Positions 33,168 to 41,908 are shown, counted from the first letter of the stretch. The stretch is 64,000 nt of DNA from an uncultured Muribaculaceae bacterium (GCA_910579185.1 CAJTTG010000010.1:29458-93457); one strand, 5' to 3'. The notes: a model not told the origin generated them from the sequence alone. A program made the numbers and translations.

Positions 33168-35354
33168 ATGTTTGCCTTGCAGATTCCGGCGATTGCGCCA
33201 CTGGTCACTCAGCCAGTGGCCATATTCCTTGTGGTTCTCGCCCTGATTCTGCTTGTGCCGATGCTTTTCACCCGGATCAAGATACCCCATGTCATCGGCC
33301 TGATTGTGGCCGGTGTGTTTGTCGGGCCTTACGGGTTCAATGTGCTTTCCCGTGACATGAGTTTCGAGGTGTTCGGTCAGGTCGGACTTCTCTATCTCAT
33401 GTTTCTGGCCGGAGTGGAGATCGATATGTATCACCTGAAGAAGAACCTCCGGCGCGGCTTTGTGTTCGGCTTGTTCACGTTCGCTATCCCGATGGTGATC
33501 GGGGTGCCGGCTGCAATGGCACTGCTGGGGCTCGACATGGTGACATCGCTGATGCTTGCCTCAATGTTCGCGGCCCACACGCTGCTGGCCTATCCTATAG
33601 TATCGCGTTTCGGATTGACGAAAAATCCGGCCGTTATAATAGCGATCGCCGGTACTATTTTCACTGTTCTCGGATCGCTTATGGTGCTGGCCGAGAGTGT
33701 GGGAATGGTCCGGGAGGGGGGATTCAGCATCCTGATGACGCTGCGTCTTGTAGGCTCGCTGGTGGTCTATTGTCTGGTGATAGTCTATCTTTATCCGAGG
33801 ATCACACGCTGGTTTTTCAAGCATTATAACGACGGAATACTCCAGTTTATTTATATCCTGGTGATGGTTTTCGCAGCCTCGCAGGCGGCAGTGGCCATCA
33901 ATATAGAGGGGGTGTTCGGCGCTTTCTATGCCGGAATCGTGCTCAACAGGTTTATTCCGGCTCGTTCGCCGTTGATGTCGCGGCTGGAATTTGTGGGCAA
34001 TGCTCTCTTTATCCCATATTTTTTGATCGGTGTCGGAATGCTGATCAATGTCCGGGTGCTGACTTCCGGCTGGGATACGCTTTATGTGGCAGCCGTGATG
34101 AGTACGGTCGCTATGGTGAGCAAATGGATCGCCGCGTATGTTACGCAGCGCACGTTCGGAATGCGCCCGATTGACCGCTCGATTCTGTATCAGCTATCGA
34201 ACGCCCACACGGCAGTTGCGCTGGCTGTGGTGATGATCGGTTTCAATCTCGGGGTGTTCGATGAGTCGGTGCTTAACGGCACGGTGCTGATGATTCTTGT
34301 GACATGTACGGTCAGCTCCATCGGCACTTCCCGGGCGGCCTCGCGTCTGAAGGTTATGTCGATAGCTTCGGCTGAGATGATCACCGGAGAGGGGGAGAAG
34401 GGAAAGACCGGTGTTAGGACATTGATACCCGTTGTGAATCCTGTGACGGCAAACGAACTGGTGTCGCTGGCGCTTATGATGAGCGACGGAGACCGACTGC
34501 GCAACAAGATCTATGCGCTGCATGTCAGGAATGACAATTCGCCATCGTCGAGGGCTGTCGGGCAGAGTTCGCTTGATGTGGCCGAGCATGTGGCTTCAAT
34601 CATGGATGTGAAGCTCAAAAGCATTGAGCGCTATGACCTGAACTTTGTGACAGGACTGCTGAATACGATCGAGGAGCGTGATATCAACGAGGTTGTGATA
34701 GGGTTGCACCGGCGCAGCACCGTTATAGACTCTTTCTTTGGAGAGAAGCTGACGCAGTTGCTCAAGGCGACATACCGTATGGTCGTGATCTCGCGTTTCT
34801 ATATTCCTGTCAATACGGTGCGCCGGATTGTGGTGGCTGTTCCTGATAAGGCTCAGTATGAGACCGGATTCAGCCATTGGGTCAGAAATATAGGCAATCT
34901 GACGCGACAGCTCGGTTGCAGAGTGATTTTCTGCTGTTCGGCTGAGACGCGCCAGTATATAAGTGCGGTTTTGAGAGCCGGTCGTTATGAGATACGTTCG
35001 GAATACCGCACTTTTGACGGCTGGGATGATTTTATACTTCTGGCTAACAAGATCAATGATGATGATCTGCTTGTTGTTGTCAGCGCACGCCGTGCGTCAG
35101 TATCTTTCTCTTCCGATATGGACGCGCTGCCTGATTTCCTGAAAAAGTATTTCTCCCACAATAATCTGATCGTGATTTATCCGGAGCAGTTTGGCGAGGA
35201 GGCCGCCGTGGCAGGAGTGGGCGATGCCCTTGCCCCGAATGTGGAGAGCGAGCCTATGACGATCTGGTTGCGCTTGAAGAGCTATTACCGCAACCGCATG
35301 ACGCGTCAGCGTTTGATGGGGCGCAGCGCGGAGGAAGACGAATTCAATCTGTGA
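33168..35354 (+). CDS. Cation/proton antiporter (CPA2/KefB-like) with C-terminal UspA-like region
   Basis: Predicted Na+ or K+/H+ exchanger of the inner membrane. The 728-aa product has about 12-13 hydrophobic helices in residues 15-400 (for example HVIGLIVAGVFVGPYG and GQVGLLYLMFLAGVEID, conserved CPA2 blocks). A soluble C-terminal half (about 430-715) resembles tandem universal-stress-protein folds instead of the usual TrkA-N domain, so nucleotide control is possible. It is 15 nt downstream of asd and probably co-transcribed. Confidence 0.88.
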   Translation: MFALQIPAIAPLVTQPVAIFLVVLALILLVPMLFTRIKIPHVIGLIVAGVFVGPYGFNVLSRDMSFEVFGQVGLLYLMFLAGVEIDMYHLKKNLRRGFVFGLFTFAIPMVIGVPAAMALLGLDMVTSLMLASMFAAHTLLAYPIVSRFGLTKNPAVIIAIAGTIFTVLGSLMVLAESVGMVREGGFSILMTLRLVGSLVVYCLVIVYLYPRITRWFFKHYNDGILQFIYILVMVFAASQAAVAINIEGVFGAFYAGIVLNRFIPARSPLMSRLEFVGNALFIPYFLIGVGMLINVRVLTSGWDTLYVAAVMSTVAMVSKWIAAYVTQRTFGMRPIDRSILYQLSNAHTAVALAVVMIGFNLGVFDESVLNGTVLMILVTCTVSSIGTSRAASRLKVMSIASAEMITGEGEKGKTGVRTLIPVVNPVTANELVSLALMMSDGDRLRNKIYALHVRNDNSPSSRAVGQSSLDVAEHVASIMDVKLKSIERYDLNFVTGLLNTIEERDINEVVIGLHRRSTVIDSFFGEKLTQLLKATYRMVVISRFYIPVNTVRRIVVAVPDKAQYETGFSHWVRNIGNLTRQLGCRVIFCCSAETRQYISAVLRAGRYEIRSEYRTFDGWDDFILLANKINDDDLLVVVSARRASVSFSSDMDALPDFLKKYFSHNNLIVIYPEQFGEEAAVAGVGDALAPNVESEPMTIWLRLKSYYRNRMTRQRLMGRSAEEDEFNL

Positions 35355-35363
35355 TGTGGGTCA

Positions 35364-35380
35364 GCCTGTCGGACGGGCTT
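35364..35380. terminator. Weak hairpin between antiporter and GlmU-like genes
   Basis: AGCCTGT-CGG-ACGGGCT forms a 7-bp stem with one wobble between two convergent stops. The T-rich tail (TATTTG) is poor, so termination strength is uncertain. Confidence 0.4.
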
Positions 35381-36554
35381 ATTTGTACGCATCGGTCAGC
35401 TCGTGGAGCGTGGCGTAGAGGCGACGCATGGGTTCTGTGATCCTGACATCGCGCCGCGCCATAACCCGTTCAGCAATTGCCATGAATTTTGAAAGAGGAA
35501 CGTCGCCGAATCCGGTGCCGGCCGATCCTTCGCTGAATGATGCCACGAAATTGCGTGGAAATCCTGTGCCGTGGATGTTCACTCCGACTCCGACAACGGT
35601 TGCGGTGTTGAACATGGTGTTTATTCCGGCTTTGGAATGGTCGCCCATTATCAGTCCGCAGAATTGCAGTCCGGTGCGGAGGAAACGTCGGGTGGAATAG
35701 TCCCAGAGTTTGATCTCGGTATAATCGTTCTTGAGATTTGAGGCCACGCATCCGGCACCGAGGTTGCACCATGATCCGATCACTGCATTTCCGAGGAATC
35801 CGTCGTGAGCCTTGTTGGAGTAGGGGTGCATGACGATGTTGTTGATCTCGCCTCCGACTTTGCAGTGGGCACCGATGCTTGTTGCGCCATAGATTCGTGT
35901 GAGCATGTTGACTGAGGCGTGTTCACCGATGAAAATGGGGCCGCGAAGGCATGACCCTTCCATAACTTCCGCGTCTTTGGATATGTAGATCGGTCCGGCT
36001 GTGGTGTTGAATGTCACAGCTTCGGCGCGTGCTCCCTCTTCAAGGAATATCAGCGAGGAATCGCCTATCACGGTGCATGTGGGGCTGATTGGTTGTGACC
36101 GTCTGTCGGCGGTATTTGTCTCAAAATCTGCTTTTATGGCTTCGGCATTGTATAGGAAAAGGTCGTATGGCCGGCGGATCACAATTGGGTCGCCGGGATA
36201 GACATGCGTGGATTCAGCTTCTTCAGGGGATGAGAATCCGTGCATGGCGATCGGTGATCCGTCGGCAAGTGTCAGCATTTCGCCATGTTTCATGTTGGAG
36301 ATGGTATCTGCAAGCATGGGGTCCGGAAGTATGTTGGCAGCGATCACTATGCTTTCGGCTATGTCAGATGCTGTAGGGAACAGTTCTGCCAGATAGTCGG
36401 CGGTGGAATAGGAATAGTTGGCCGGAAGCAGTTTCTGCCATTTTTCGCGTATTGATCCGAATCCGATGTGGAGTTCGGAAACGGGTCGTGTGAAAGTCAA
36501 CGGAAGAAGTCCGGAGTGGATGGACGGGAAATCGTGTAGAATAATATTTTTCAT
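35379..36554 (-). CDS. GlmU-like sugar nucleotidyltransferase family protein
   Basis: Resembles bifunctional sugar-phosphate nucleotidyltransferase/left-handed beta-helix proteins; the exact substrate is unknown. The 391-aa product from ATG 36554 has a shortened N-terminal domain opening with LPLTFTRPVSELHIGFGSIREKW (in part), without the typical GxGTRM-x-P loop, and a C-terminal hexapeptide beta-helix (about 190-345; IGEHASVNM, GAGCVASNLKNDY). A conserved Bacteroidetes gene often labelled glucose-1-phosphate thymidylyltransferase; the missing loop argues against simple GlmU activity. It is divergent from rfbC. Confidence 0.8.
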   Translation of the reverse strand: MKNIILHDFPSIHSGLLPLTFTRPVSELHIGFGSIREKWQKLLPANYSYSTADYLAELFPTASDIAESIVIAANILPDPMLADTISNMKHGEMLTLADGSPIAMHGFSSPEEAESTHVYPGDPIVIRRPYDLFLYNAEAIKADFETNTADRRSQPISPTCTVIGDSSLIFLEEGARAEAVTFNTTAGPIYISKDAEVMEGSCLRGPIFIGEHASVNMLTRIYGATSIGAHCKVGGEINNIVMHPYSNKAHDGFLGNAVIGSWCNLGAGCVASNLKNDYTEIKLWDYSTRRFLRTGLQFCGLIMGDHSKAGINTMFNTATVVGVGVNIHGTGFPRNFVASFSEGSAGTGFGDVPLSKFMAIAERVMARRDVRITEPMRRLYATLHELTDAYK

Positions 36555-36583
36555 GTCGAAAACGCAGAAAAGCACTAATATCT

Positions 36584-36606
36584 CTGCAAAATTAATAAAT
36601 TTGCAG
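36584..36606. promoter_or_regulatory. Palindrome holding divergent -7 boxes of the GlmU-like gene and rfbC
   Basis: CTGCAAA (36584-36590) and TTTGCAG (36600-36606) form a perfect inverted repeat. On the minus strand it contains TAATTTTG (36594-36587), on the plus strand TAAATTTG (36596-36603), two back-to-back -7 boxes. RNA polymerase could occupy only one direction at a time. Confidence 0.65.
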
Positions 36607-36629
36607 GTGAAATTAGTTCAATAGTAATT

Positions 36630-37175
36630 ATGAATTTTATCAAAACCGATATTGAGGGTGTGTGGATCATAGAGCCGCGCCGTTTCGGCGATTCCAGAGG
36701 TTATTTCATGGAATCGTTCAAGAAGTCAGAGTTTGAGGCAAATGTAGGCTCTGTTGATTTTGTGCAGGACAATGAGTCGTTCTCGACCAAAGGCGTGCTC
36801 CGCGGACTTCATTTTCAGAAAGGGGAGTTTTCTCAGGCAAAGCTTGTCAGAGTGTCGCAAGGCACGGTGGTGGATGTGGCAGTGGATCTACGGGGTGGAT
36901 CGCCTACGTATGGGCGCCATGTGGCCGTCGAGCTATCGCAGGAGAACGCGCGTCAGCTGTTTATCCCCCGGGGATTCGCGCATGGCTTTGTTGTCCTTTC
37001 CGGAACTGCCCAGTTCCAGTATAAGGTTGACAATGTTTACGCACCCCAGTCGGAGGCTACGTTGCGGTTTGATGATCCGGCACTCGGCATCGACTGGCGG
37101 CTTCCGTATTCGGAATTGTTATTGTCGGAAAAGGATCTGCGAGGAATGTCGCTCAGCGATATTGATCCATTCTGA
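36630..37175 (+). CDS. rfbC: dTDP-4-dehydrorhamnose 3,5-epimerase
   Basis: Epimerises dTDP-4-keto-6-deoxyglucose at C3 and C5 in dTDP-L-rhamnose synthesis for surface polysaccharide. The 181-aa cupin protein has RRFGDSRGYFMESF, catalytic H61 in VLRGLHFQ, D-containing VDVAVDLRGGSPTYG and Y131 in AQFQYKVDN, plus the FIPRGFAHGF metal-fold motif. No rfbA, rfbB or rfbD is adjacent. It is divergent from the GlmU-like gene and terminated by a hairpin. Confidence 0.95.
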   Translation: MNFIKTDIEGVWIIEPRRFGDSRGYFMESFKKSEFEANVGSVDFVQDNESFSTKGVLRGLHFQKGEFSQAKLVRVSQGTVVDVAVDLRGGSPTYGRHVAVELSQENARQLFIPRGFAHGFVVLSGTAQFQYKVDNVYAPQSEATLRFDDPALGIDWRLPYSELLLSEKDLRGMSLSDIDPF

Positions 37176-37194
37176 TCTTGACCGCAGATATATA

Positions 37195-37228
37195 AAAAGA
37201 AAGCCGACTATGACAGCCGGCTTTCTTG
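37195..37228. terminator. Bidirectional terminator after rfbC
   Basis: GAAAGCCG (37199-37206) pairs with CGGCTTTC (37218-37225), flanked by AAAAA on the left and TT on the right. It serves rfbC and the convergent lipoprotein gene. Confidence 0.75.
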
Positions 37229-37247
37229 GTCTTAACGGTATAAGGTT

Positions 37248-37793
37248 TTATTCTAATTCAACCGATAGTTCCTTGCCTGATGACAGGATGGTGACGGTTC
37301 CGCTTATCGAAGCCTCGTCGCCGGTCACGTCCCAGACCTCGATAGGCTCTTCGCTCCGGTAAGTGGAGGCTGTCAGGATATACTCAAGGAAATCCGGGCC
37401 TTCCTGTCGCTGGGTCAGGTACATGTAGGATTCATCGGAATCGCCGTATTTGTCCAATGTGGATTTGTAGGCGTATTTCCCGGACATGACGCCGTTTTCA
37501 AGGCTTAGGATGGCGACGATTTCGTATTTTCCGCCAAGCTTGCCGGTGAATCTGCGGTTCTGGAATCCCTCCTCTCCCGGATCGTCCGAGAAAATAGGTT
37601 CTTCCGACACTTCTACTTCGGATACGCTTACCGTTTGGATTTCGGTGAGTTCTGACGTTTCGGTCGGCCCGTCGGATGATGAACTGAACATGTTGTCGAG
37701 AGTGTGCCGGATTCTTTCGATCTTATCACACGACGAGAGCGTGCATGCCATCAAAGCGACAATTGCCGCTGTCAGAATATTTCTCATTTTCAT
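37248..37793 (-). CDS. Predicted lipoprotein, unknown function
   Basis: A 181-aa protein with a lipoprotein signal (MRNILTAAIVALMACTLSSC; lipid-modified Cys at about residue 22). An acidic Ser/Glu/Val-rich spacer (about 35-70) precedes a compact beta-rich domain (GGKYEIVAILSLENGVMSGK ... SISGTVTILSSGKEL). Nothing specific was recognised. Its start overlaps the stop of the upstream membrane-protein gene (ATGA), so the pair is probably translated together. Confidence 0.7.
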   Translation of the reverse strand: MKMRNILTAAIVALMACTLSSCDKIERIRHTLDNMFSSSSDGPTETSELTEIQTVSVSEVEVSEEPIFSDDPGEEGFQNRRFTGKLGGKYEIVAILSLENGVMSGKYAYKSTLDKYGDSDESYMYLTQRQEGPDFLEYILTASTYRSEEPIEVWDVTGDEASISGTVTILSSGKELSVELE

Positions 37794-38248
37794 TTTTCGG
37801 GAGTGTGGTTATGTACATCGAGATCAAGCTGCTGTGCAGGTTTGGCGCTCCAGCTGAGGAACTTCTGGAAGGGGAGCAGCATGATTACGACGAAATCGCG
37901 GAACACGGCCAGCATCGGAGGGAAGTAGTAGGTGCCGATCAGGATGAAGATGAATGATCCGAACCCTTGGGTGAATAATCCGTAAAGAGCAATGAGTACA
38001 CCGATAAAATAGGAGATGAATGTCACGCCGTCAATGAAGAAAGCGAAAAATATTCTCTTCAGCCAAGTCAGGAACGGCCAACGGGTCTGTATCTTATCGA
38101 TGCTGAGAGATGAATTTTCGGAATTTTCGTTCAATCGGATCATGGCCTTTTTCCAACATCCGAACGGGATGATGAACAGAAGGTAGAATAATGAGAAGAA
38201 GAATTGCTTGATAGCATTTAGCAACTGCTGGACAAATGTTTTTTCCAT
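37790..38248 (-). CDS. Small membrane protein, unknown function
   Basis: A 152-aa protein with hydrophobic segments at about 15-33, 70-92 and 95-115 (FFFSLFYLLFIIPFG; FFIDGVTFISYFIGVLIALYG, in part; FIFILIGTYYFPP). No family recognised. ATG 38248 is preferred to an upstream ATG at 38338 because the -7 box and C-tract lie between. Together with the downstream lipoprotein it may form an envelope pair (inference). Confidence 0.65.
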   Translation of the reverse strand: MEKTFVQQLLNAIKQFFFSLFYLLFIIPFGCWKKAMIRLNENSENSSLSIDKIQTRWPFLTWLKRIFFAFFIDGVTFISYFIGVLIALYGLFTQGFGSFIFILIGTYYFPPMLAVFRDFVVIMLLPFQKFLSWSAKPAQQLDLDVHNHTPEK

Positions 38249-38295
38249 GATAAAAGAATTTTTATTGTTTAATAATTGGTTGTATCTGTCAATCA

Positions 38296-38303
38296 CAAAT
38301 GTA
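38296..38303 (-). promoter_or_regulatory. -7 element of the membrane protein/lipoprotein pair
   Basis: TACATTTG on the minus strand, 47 nt upstream of the ATG. Twelve bases further upstream lies a nine-base G run (38324-38316 on the minus strand). Confidence 0.55.
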
Positions 38304-38315
38304 GATAAAAAATTA

Positions 38316-38324
38316 CCCCCCCCC
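38316..38324. repeat. C9/G9 homopolymer tract
   Basis: Nine consecutive C on the plus strand (G on the minus strand) immediately upstream of a -7 box. Such tracts are prone to slippage and can alter promoter activity. Confidence 0.6.
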
Positions 38325-38339
38325 AATTTATTAACCAAA

Positions 38340-38647
38340 TTTTGCGAAATTTAACTATGTGCGGTCTTTGATCCCTCGCTGTGGCTCATTGATCGGACTG
38401 GATTTTTGCCGATGTCGGGGGCAAGGAAATAAAATGGAAAATGTTGATAAAAAGAGTCGTAAATTATTTGGTAATTAGAAAATTAGTGAGTAACTTTGCA
38501 TCGCTTTTTAAGCATAAATAGGACTCTGATTGTTGCTAATCCTTTGAGGGATAATGCGATAATTGGGTCTTGATATGTGTGAGAGCAAACGAAAGAGAAT
38601 AAAGAACAAACAGATTTAATAAACCGAAAAGTAAAACAAGAACTAAG
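38340..38647 (+). promoter_or_regulatory. rpsL promoter and leader
   Basis: This 308-bp gene-free stretch holds the superoperon promoter: TTTG (38467-38470), 20 bp, TAACTTTG (38491-38498), a full consensus match. A leader of about 145 nt runs from there to the rpsL ATG at 38648; no strong hairpin is obvious in it. The 5' part (38340-38460) shows nothing recognisable. Confidence 0.75.
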
Positions 38648-39031
38648 ATGCCTACGATTCAGCAATTAGTAAGAAAAGGACGTGTAGCTCTTGAGGATAA
38701 GAGTAAGTCGCCTGCATTGGATGCATGCCCGCAGCGTCGTGGCGTGTGTGTGCGCGTCTACACTACAACCCCCAAGAAACCTAACTCGGCAATGCGTAAA
38801 GTGGCCCGTGTGCGCCTGACCAACGGTAAGGAAGTGAACTCCTACATCCCCGGAGAAGGTCACAACCTGCAGGAACACTCTATCGTGCTCGTACGTGGCG
38901 GTCGTGTTAAGGACCTCCCTGGTGTACGCTACCACATCGTTCGCGGTACGCTCGATACCAGCGGTGTGAAAGACCGCACACAGCGTCGTTCGAAGTACGG
39001 TGCAAAACGTCCGAAAGCCGCTAAGAAATAA
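38648..39031 (+). CDS. rpsL: 30S ribosomal protein S12
   Basis: Decoding-centre protein. The 127-aa product carries TTTPKKPNSA with K43 and GGRVKDLPG with K88, both wild-type lysines where substitutions cause streptomycin resistance, and the Asp89 that is methylthiolated in other bacteria. First gene of the superoperon, expressed from the TTTG-N20-TAACTTTG promoter. Followed by a 211-nt gap before rpsG, unusually long for this cluster. Confidence 0.98.
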   Translation: MPTIQQLVRKGRVALEDKSKSPALDACPQRRGVCVRVYTTTPKKPNSAMRKVARVRLTNGKEVNSYIPGEGHNLQEHSIVLVRGGRVKDLPGVRYHIVRGTLDTSGVKDRTQRRSKYGAKRPKAAKK

Positions 39032-39242
39032 TAATAGCGACAATCTTACGAACTCCCGTCGGTCCGGGGAGAGAAAGCAGGATCGGAAAATAAATTATTA
39101 AAACGAGTTTTTTAACTTCGCTTTTTGATTTATTGGAAGGCTAATTCGATGGTTGAGTAAATGGCGCGTTGGAGAACGGCCGTTGAAGATGAAAGAAGCA
39201 GCAACCAAGCAAACAAAAAACGACAAATCAGTAAACTGACAA
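39032..39242 (+). promoter_or_regulatory. Long rpsL-rpsG intergenic region, possible S7 control site
   Basis: The 211 nt hold a hairpin CTCCC/GGGAG (about 39053-39071), a palindrome AACGGCCGTT and complementary GGTTG/CAACC tracts around it. In E. coli ribosomal protein S7 represses translation by binding the rpsL-rpsG gap. A similar function here is inference from position. Confidence 0.35.
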
Positions 39243-39719
39243 ATGAGAAAGGCAAAACCTAAGAAACGGATCGTGTTACCTGATCCCGTTTTCAATGATG
39301 TGAGAGTGTCAAAGTTCGTCAACCACCTCATGTATGACGGCAAGAAGAACACCGCTTACACAATTTTCTACAGCGCCCTTGAGACTGTGAAGTCCAAGTT
39401 GCCCAATGAGGAAAAAACGGCACTCGAAATCTGGAAAAAAGCCCTTGAAAATATCACACCTCAGGTAGAGGTTAAATCCCGTCGTGTCGGCGGTGCCACC
39501 TTCCAGGTGCCCACGGAAATCCGTCCCGACCGCAAGGAGTCAATATCGATGAAGAACCTTATTCTCTACGCACGCAAACGTGGTGGCAAAACGATGGCCG
39601 ACAAACTGGCTGCAGAAATCGTTGACGCTTTCAATGACCAGGGCGGCGCATTCAAACGTAAGGAAGACATGCACAAGATGGCCGAAGCCAACCGCGCTTT
39701 CGCTCACTTCCGCTTCTAA
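39243..39719 (+). CDS. rpsG: 30S ribosomal protein S7
   Basis: Organises assembly of the 16S rRNA head and lines the E-site. The 158-aa product has the family opening (RKAKPKKRIVLPDPVFND), the beta-hairpin region KSRRVGGATFQVP and the C-terminal EDMHKMAEANRAFAHFRF. Length is usual for bacteria. It follows the long gap after rpsL and precedes fusA by 41 nt. Confidence 0.98.
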   Translation: MRKAKPKKRIVLPDPVFNDVRVSKFVNHLMYDGKKNTAYTIFYSALETVKSKLPNEEKTALEIWKKALENITPQVEVKSRRVGGATFQVPTEIRPDRKESISMKNLILYARKRGGKTMADKLAAEIVDAFNDQGGAFKRKEDMHKMAEANRAFAHFRF

Positions 39720-39760
39720 TCATCAGCAATTTCATTGATAACAATTGACAAGCAATTAAA

Positions 39761-41887
39761 ATGAGCAAAGCAGACGAACAATTGAAATTTACCCGTAATA
39801 TCGGTATTATGGCTCACATCGATGCCGGCAAGACAACGACATCGGAGCGTATCCTTTTCTATACGGGTCTGACTCATAAAATCGGCGAGGTGCACGATGG
39901 TGGCGCTACCATGGACTGGATGGAACAGGAACAGGAGCGCGGTATCACTATCACATCTGCCGCTACAACCGCTTTCTGGAACTACGACGGAAACAAATAC
40001 AAGATCAACCTTATTGACACCCCCGGACACGTTGACTTCACTGTGGAAGTTGAACGTTCTCTCCGTGTGCTCGACGGTGCTGTCGCTACTTTCTGTGCAG
40101 TAGGTGGCGTTGAGCCTCAGTCTGAGACTGTGTGGCGTCAGGCTGACAAGTACAACGTTCCCCGTATCGGTTACGTTAACAAGATGGACCGTTCGGGCGC
40201 TAACTTCTTTGAGGTTGTACGCCAGCTGAAGGATGTTCTCGGTGCCAATCCCTGTCCTATCCAGATTCCTATCGGTGCTGAAGAGACATTCAAAGGTATC
40301 GTTGACCTTATCCGCATGAAAGCTATTTTCTGGCATGACGAATCGATGGGTGCTGACTACACCTTCGAGGAAATCCCTGCAAATCTTCAGGCTGAAGCTG
40401 AAGAATGGCGTGATAAAATGCTTGAGAAGATCGCTGAGTTCGACGATGTCCTGATGGAAAAATATTTCGACGATCCTTCCACCATCACAGAAGAAGAGAT
40501 CCGTCGCGCTATCCGCAACGCTACTCTGAAGATGGAGATCGTGCCGATGACTCTTGGTTCTTCGTTCAAGAACAAGGGTGTTCAGCCGCTTCTCGACAAT
40601 GTCTGCGCTTACCTGCCCAGCCCTGTCGACAATGGCGCTATCGAAGGTCACGATCCATCTGATCCTGAAAAGGTAGAGGTTCGCGAACCCTCTCCCGAGG
40701 CTCCTATGTGTGCGCTGGCGTTCAAGATCGCCACTGACCCGTATGTTGGCCGTCTGACATTCTTCCGTGTTTACTCCGGTGATGTTGTTGCCGGCTCTTA
40801 TGTGCTCAACGCACGTTCGGGTAAGAAAGAACGCGTATCACGTCTGTTCCAGATGCACTCGAACAAACAGAACGCTAAAGAAGAGATCGGCTGCGGTGAT
40901 ATCGGTGCAGGTGTAGGCTTCAAAGATATCCGTACCGGTGATACTCTCTGCGATGAGAACCATCCTATCGTTCTTGAGGCAATGGAATTCCCCGAACCTG
41001 TGATCGGTATCGCTGTAGAGCCTAAGACTCAGAAAGACCTCGACAAGCTCGGCGTTGGTCTTCAGAAACTTGCTGAAGAAGACCCGACCTTCCGCGTACA
41101 GACCAATGAGGAAACCGGCCAGACCGTTATCTCGGGTATGGGTGAGCTTCACCTCGATATCATTATCGACCGTCTCCGTCGTGAGTTCAAGGTTGAATGT
41201 AACCAGGGTCGTCCGCAGGTAACTTACAAGGAAGCAATCACCGCTCCTGTTGAGCTCCGCGAAGTGTTCAAGAAGCAGACCGGTGGTCGTGGTAAGTTCG
41301 CTGACATCATCGTTCGCGTTGAGCCCGTTGACGAAGGTTTCGAAGGCAACCTTCAGTTCGTTGACGAGGTTAAGGGTGGTAACATTCCTAAGGAATATAT
41401 CCCCTCTATCCAGAAAGGTTTCCAGACCGCAATGAAGAACGGTGTTCTCGCCGGCTACCCCGTAGAGCAGCTTAAGGTGACCGTTATCGACGGTTCTTTC
41501 CACCCGGTTGACTCCGATCAGCTCTCATTCGAGCTCTGTGCTATCCAGGCATTCAAGAAGGCTTCTGAAAAGGCAGGTCCTGTTCTTCTCGAGCCTATCA
41601 TGAAGATCGAGGTTGTCACTCCGGAAGAATCGATGGGTGACGTGATCAGTGACCTTAACAAGCGTCGCGGTCAGGTTGAAGGCATGGAGACAAGCCGTAG
41701 CGGTGCCCGTGTGGTTAAGGCTAAGGCTCCTCTTGCAGAGATGTTCGGTTATGTTACCGCTCTCCGTACGATCACTTCAGGTCGTGCAACCAGCACCATG
41801 ACATTCAGCCACTATGCAGAGGTTAGCTCTTCGATCGCACGCAACGTGCTGACCGAGTGCCAGGGACGAGTTGACTTATTGAAATAA
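39761..41887 (+). CDS. fusA: Elongation factor G
   Basis: GTPase driving translocation. The 708-aa product has all G motifs (AHIDAGKTTTSE at 18-29, RGITITSA switch I, DTPGHVDF, NKMDRSGA) and the complete five-domain length. Codon use is strongly biased, consistent with high expression. tuf, which follows fusA in many bacteria, is absent; rpsJ comes next after 21 nt. Confidence 0.98.
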   Translation: MSKADEQLKFTRNIGIMAHIDAGKTTTSERILFYTGLTHKIGEVHDGGATMDWMEQEQERGITITSAATTAFWNYDGNKYKINLIDTPGHVDFTVEVERSLRVLDGAVATFCAVGGVEPQSETVWRQADKYNVPRIGYVNKMDRSGANFFEVVRQLKDVLGANPCPIQIPIGAEETFKGIVDLIRMKAIFWHDESMGADYTFEEIPANLQAEAEEWRDKMLEKIAEFDDVLMEKYFDDPSTITEEEIRRAIRNATLKMEIVPMTLGSSFKNKGVQPLLDNVCAYLPSPVDNGAIEGHDPSDPEKVEVREPSPEAPMCALAFKIATDPYVGRLTFFRVYSGDVVAGSYVLNARSGKKERVSRLFQMHSNKQNAKEEIGCGDIGAGVGFKDIRTGDTLCDENHPIVLEAMEFPEPVIGIAVEPKTQKDLDKLGVGLQKLAEEDPTFRVQTNEETGQTVISGMGELHLDIIIDRLRREFKVECNQGRPQVTYKEAITAPVELREVFKKQTGGRGKFADIIVRVEPVDEGFEGNLQFVDEVKGGNIPKEYIPSIQKGFQTAMKNGVLAGYPVEQLKVTVIDGSFHPVDSDQLSFELCAIQAFKKASEKAGPVLLEPIMKIEVVTPEESMGDVISDLNKRRGQVEGMETSRSGARVVKAKAPLAEMFGYVTALRTITSGRATSTMTFSHYAEVSSSIARNVLTECQGRVDLLK

Positions 41888-41908
41888 AAAATAAATCCAA
41901 TCAACAAT

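Noticed and set aside
32124..33434. Long open frame (436 codons) on the minus strand opposite asd and the antiporter start
   Set aside because: It mirrors codon-biased coding sequence, spans two clear genes, is rich in His, Asn and Arg typical of antisense frames, and has no recognisable domain.
41888..41908. Expected tuf gene after fusA
   Set aside because: Only 21 nt separate fusA and rpsJ; tuf is simply not in this position.
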